Assembly (NCBI GenBank): GCA_963753685.1 | Contig: CAVWDE010000021.1 | Location: forward strand, 1 to 64,000 | Origin: DATAOG01 sp963753685 | GTDB lineage: Bacteria > Pseudomonadota > Alphaproteobacteria > Geminicoccales > Geminicoccaceae | Direction of reading: 5' to 3' | DNA: 64,000 bases | Notes under the pieces: generated by a model | Database searches by the model: none | Told to the model about the DNA's origin: nothing | Seen by the model: only the letters and a program-made list of their open reading frames with translations | Made by a program: the position numbers and the translations under genes | Shown: positions 62,771 through 64,000 of the stretch, one piece after another | Numbering within the stretch: position 1 is the stretch's first letter | Layout of the letters: each line of letters starts with the position of its first letter

Positions 62771-63082
62771 ATGGGCGCGCCGGTCGCAGGCTTCGATTGG
62801 GACGAGGGCAATCGCGCCAAATGCCAAAAGCACGGTGTCTCGGTCAGGGAGATCGAAGAACTCTTCACCCGCCCGCATGTGATCAGTGTGGATGTCGAGC
62901 ACTCACTCAACGAGCAGCGCCTGAAGGCCATCGGCAAGACCCGCTCCGGCCGCTTCGTTTTCCTGGTGTTTACGCTCCGCGAGCGTGACGGACACACGTA
63001 CATACGGCCGATCAGCGCCCGCTACATGCACCGGAAGGAGGTCGAGAACTATGAAAAAAAGGATCCCGGTCTTTCGCACTGA
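62771..63082 (+). CDS. brnT: BrnT family toxin (DUF497)
   Basis: A 103-residue RNase-like toxin of the BrnT family. Blocks are AGFDWDEGNRAKCQKHGVS, IEELFTRPHVISVDVEHS, and RPISARYMHRKEVENYE, the usual C-terminus. ATG at 62771 is chosen over an in-frame GTG at 62747, as the family begins shortly before FDWD. The antitoxin gene overlaps its 3' end by 32 bp. CGTTCG (62734-62739) and CGAACG (62752-62757) form an inverted repeat just upstream, a candidate operator. Confidence 0.9.
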   Translation: MGAPVAGFDWDEGNRAKCQKHGVSVREIEELFTRPHVISVDVEHSLNEQRLKAIGKTRSGRFVFLVFTLRERDGHTYIRPISARYMHRKEVENYEKKDPGLSH

Positions 63083-63302
63083 CGAGGAAGCCGAGCGCTT
63101 CGTCGAAGAAGCCGACCTCACCGAGTACGACCTCTCCCAGTTCAAGCCGGTGCGGTTCGAGTTCGAGAAGAAGGCGGCGCGGGTCAACATGCGCCTGCCC
63201 GAGACACTCTTGAACGCGGTCAAGGCCCGCGCCCAGGCGCGCGGCATCCCCTACCAGCGCTTCATCCGCGAAGCCCTCGAGCAGGCGATCGCCCGCGACT
63301 GA
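63051..63302 (+). CDS. brnA: BrnA family antitoxin
   Basis: An 83-residue antitoxin. Its N-terminal part (RIPVFRTDEEAERFVEEAD, LTEYDLSQFKPVRFEF) wraps the toxin; the C-terminal part (VNMRLPETLLNAVKARAQAR, GIPYQRFIREALEQAI) is a ribbon-helix-helix DNA-binding domain. It starts at 63051 with a perfect AAGGAGG inside brnT. Toxin-first order is typical of brnTA. Confidence 0.9.
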   Translation: MKKRIPVFRTDEEAERFVEEADLTEYDLSQFKPVRFEFEKKAARVNMRLPETLLNAVKARAQARGIPYQRFIREALEQAIARD

Positions 63303-63312
63303 CCCGAACCGC

Positions 63313-63627
63313 TCAGGCCGGCGCCAGCACGTGGATCACCCGGCTGGCGATCAGGTCCCTGGTTTTCTCTGCGTACGCCTTCATGTGCGGCGCTGCGGCA
63401 TGGGCCTTGAGCGCGTCCAGGCTCGCCCACTGCTCGACCACGACGAACGCATCCTCGCCGAACCGGGTCTGGATGGCGCCAGCACCCTCGGCATCGACGG
63501 TCGCGACATACTCGATGCACCCCTTCTCGGCGTGCACCGCGGGCACGTTGGCCTTGAAAATTTGCAGCAGCTCGGCGCGTTTGCCAGGCTTCGCGGTAAG
63601 GATGGCCAGCACGTGAACGGTCGGCAT
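63313..63627 (-). CDS. ABM-family monooxygenase-like protein
   Basis: A 104-residue member of the antibiotic biosynthesis monooxygenase (ABM) fold: HVLAILTAKPGKRAELLQIF, then GCIEYVATVDAEG and FVVVEQWASLDALKAHAAAP, and HMKAYAEKTRDLI. These small ferredoxin-like dimers include quinol monooxygenases (YgiN) and LsrG-like isomerases. The start at 63627 follows GAGGAACCG. Substrate unknown. Confidence 0.88.
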   Translation of the reverse strand: MPTVHVLAILTAKPGKRAELLQIFKANVPAVHAEKGCIEYVATVDAEGAGAIQTRFGEDAFVVVEQWASLDALKAHAAAPHMKAYAEKTRDLIASRVIHVLAPA

Positions 63628-63728
63628 CGGGCGGTTCCTCGTTAAGGTTCGCAGATCTCACCGGGTTACCGGTTCCCGCCCCGGCCGACAACCGCCACCG
63701 AGGTTCGGGTCTGCTTCCGATCCGAGCC

Positions 63729-63998
63729 TCACGGCTCGCGGTAGACGTCGTCGAGCGGCTGCCCGAGCGCCGCCCCACCGACCGCCCCGAGACCGCAGCC
63801 GAGCGCCGCCGCAGGCGCGGTGCCGGCGAGCGCGGCGCCGCCGGTCGCGAGCCCGGCGCCGAGGCTGAGCGTGGTCGCGGCCATCGAGCCGGCAACGCAG
63901 CCCATGGTGGCCCCGGCGATCGCATGCCGATGGCGGTACAGTACCACGCCGCCGATCACGATCGCCTCGCGCGCCTGGTCGAGCAGGCTCTGCTCCGC
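63729..63998 (-). CDS. Glycine-zipper protein, 5' end outside window
   Basis: At least 89 residues remain. The sequence is glycine/alanine-rich with small-residue zippers and two hydrophobic stretches (AGATMGCVAGSMAATTLSLG and ALGCGLGAVGGAALGQPL), as in glycine-zipper membrane proteins. The frame is open to the window edge; a GTG at 63959 is the only start candidate inside. It ends with DDVYREP. Role unknown. Confidence 0.6.
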   Translation of the reverse strand, partial: AEQSLLDQAREAIVIGGVVLYRHRHAIAGATMGCVAGSMAATTLSLGAGLATGGAALAGTAPAAALGCGLGAVGGAALGQPLDDVYREP

Positions 63999-64000
63999 CG

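Overview
This window is very GC-rich DNA from an alphaproteobacterium, most likely of the Rhodospirillales type. The evidence is gene order and gene families: recG divergent from sdhE-mfd, an xseB-ispA-dxs-tlyA run, an AapJ-type amino-acid binding protein, TRAP and LIV-type importers, hydantoinase A/B, a degenerate RibBA, MlaA, SdhE and DUF29/DUF763/DUF502 proteins. No rRNA, tRNA, phage, IS element or CRISPR array was recognised. I placed the organism by eye, without a database search.

Layout. 1-1.1 kb is a decayed stretch: the start of a FIST-domain gene with an internal deletion, a 23/24-bp tandem repeat array just upstream of it, and C-terminal remnants of a hydroxyisobutyrate-dehydrogenase-like gene and an SDR. 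1.1-10.2 kb holds a soluble class III cyclase, a carboxylate module (dctP and a HIBADH-like dehydrogenase facing a fused dctQM and an MmgE/PrpD gene), a DUF29 gene and a second cyclase. 10.4-26.1 kb is mixed: a HAD dehalogenase, a TIR-domain protein, a periplasmic beta-propeller, a GGDEF-EAL protein, an esterase, a metallo-beta-lactamase-fold protein, a membrane protein, two MFS carriers, an EamA carrier, a sulfatase, a second HIBADH-like gene and a small partner protein. 26.1-26.8 kb is a vapBC pair.

27-34 kb is a LIV-type importer (binding protein, two permeases, two ATPases) followed 35 bp later by a RibBA-like gene whose GTP-cyclohydrolase half lacks the zinc cysteines, then a receiver-like protein. 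34-39 kb has a secreted protein and the hyuA-hyuB pair. 39-57 kb is mainly core: DUF502 protein, recG, sdhE, mfd, mlaA with a secreted alpha/beta hydrolase, DUF763, a histone-deacetylase-like amidohydrolase, and the exonuclease VII/isoprenoid genes xseB-ispA-dxs-tlyA. 56.4-57.5 kb is an MbcA/RES toxin-antitoxin pair with a clear promoter and palindrome. 57.5-64 kb has a cystathionine beta-lyase-like gene, an orphan amino-acid binding protein with a strong terminator, an EAL protein with a dead GGDEF half, an ATP-grasp-like protein, a BrnTA pair, an ABM-family protein and a glycine-zipper protein cut by the window edge.

A striking property is the number of single-base frameshifts in otherwise well-preserved genes: twelve in nine genes, none seen between about 33.1 and 56.6 kb. 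In each case the protein continues correctly in another frame, and several pairs cancel. This looks more like residual sequencing or assembly indels than gene death, so the affected genes are annotated over their full span as broken genes with the break points given.

The most interesting candidates for new biology are the TIR-domain protein with an unrecognised C-terminal half, the LIV importer coupled to a degenerate RibBA, the ATP-grasp-like family at 61.8 kb, the mlaA-linked secreted hydrolase, and the repeat array in front of the FIST gene.
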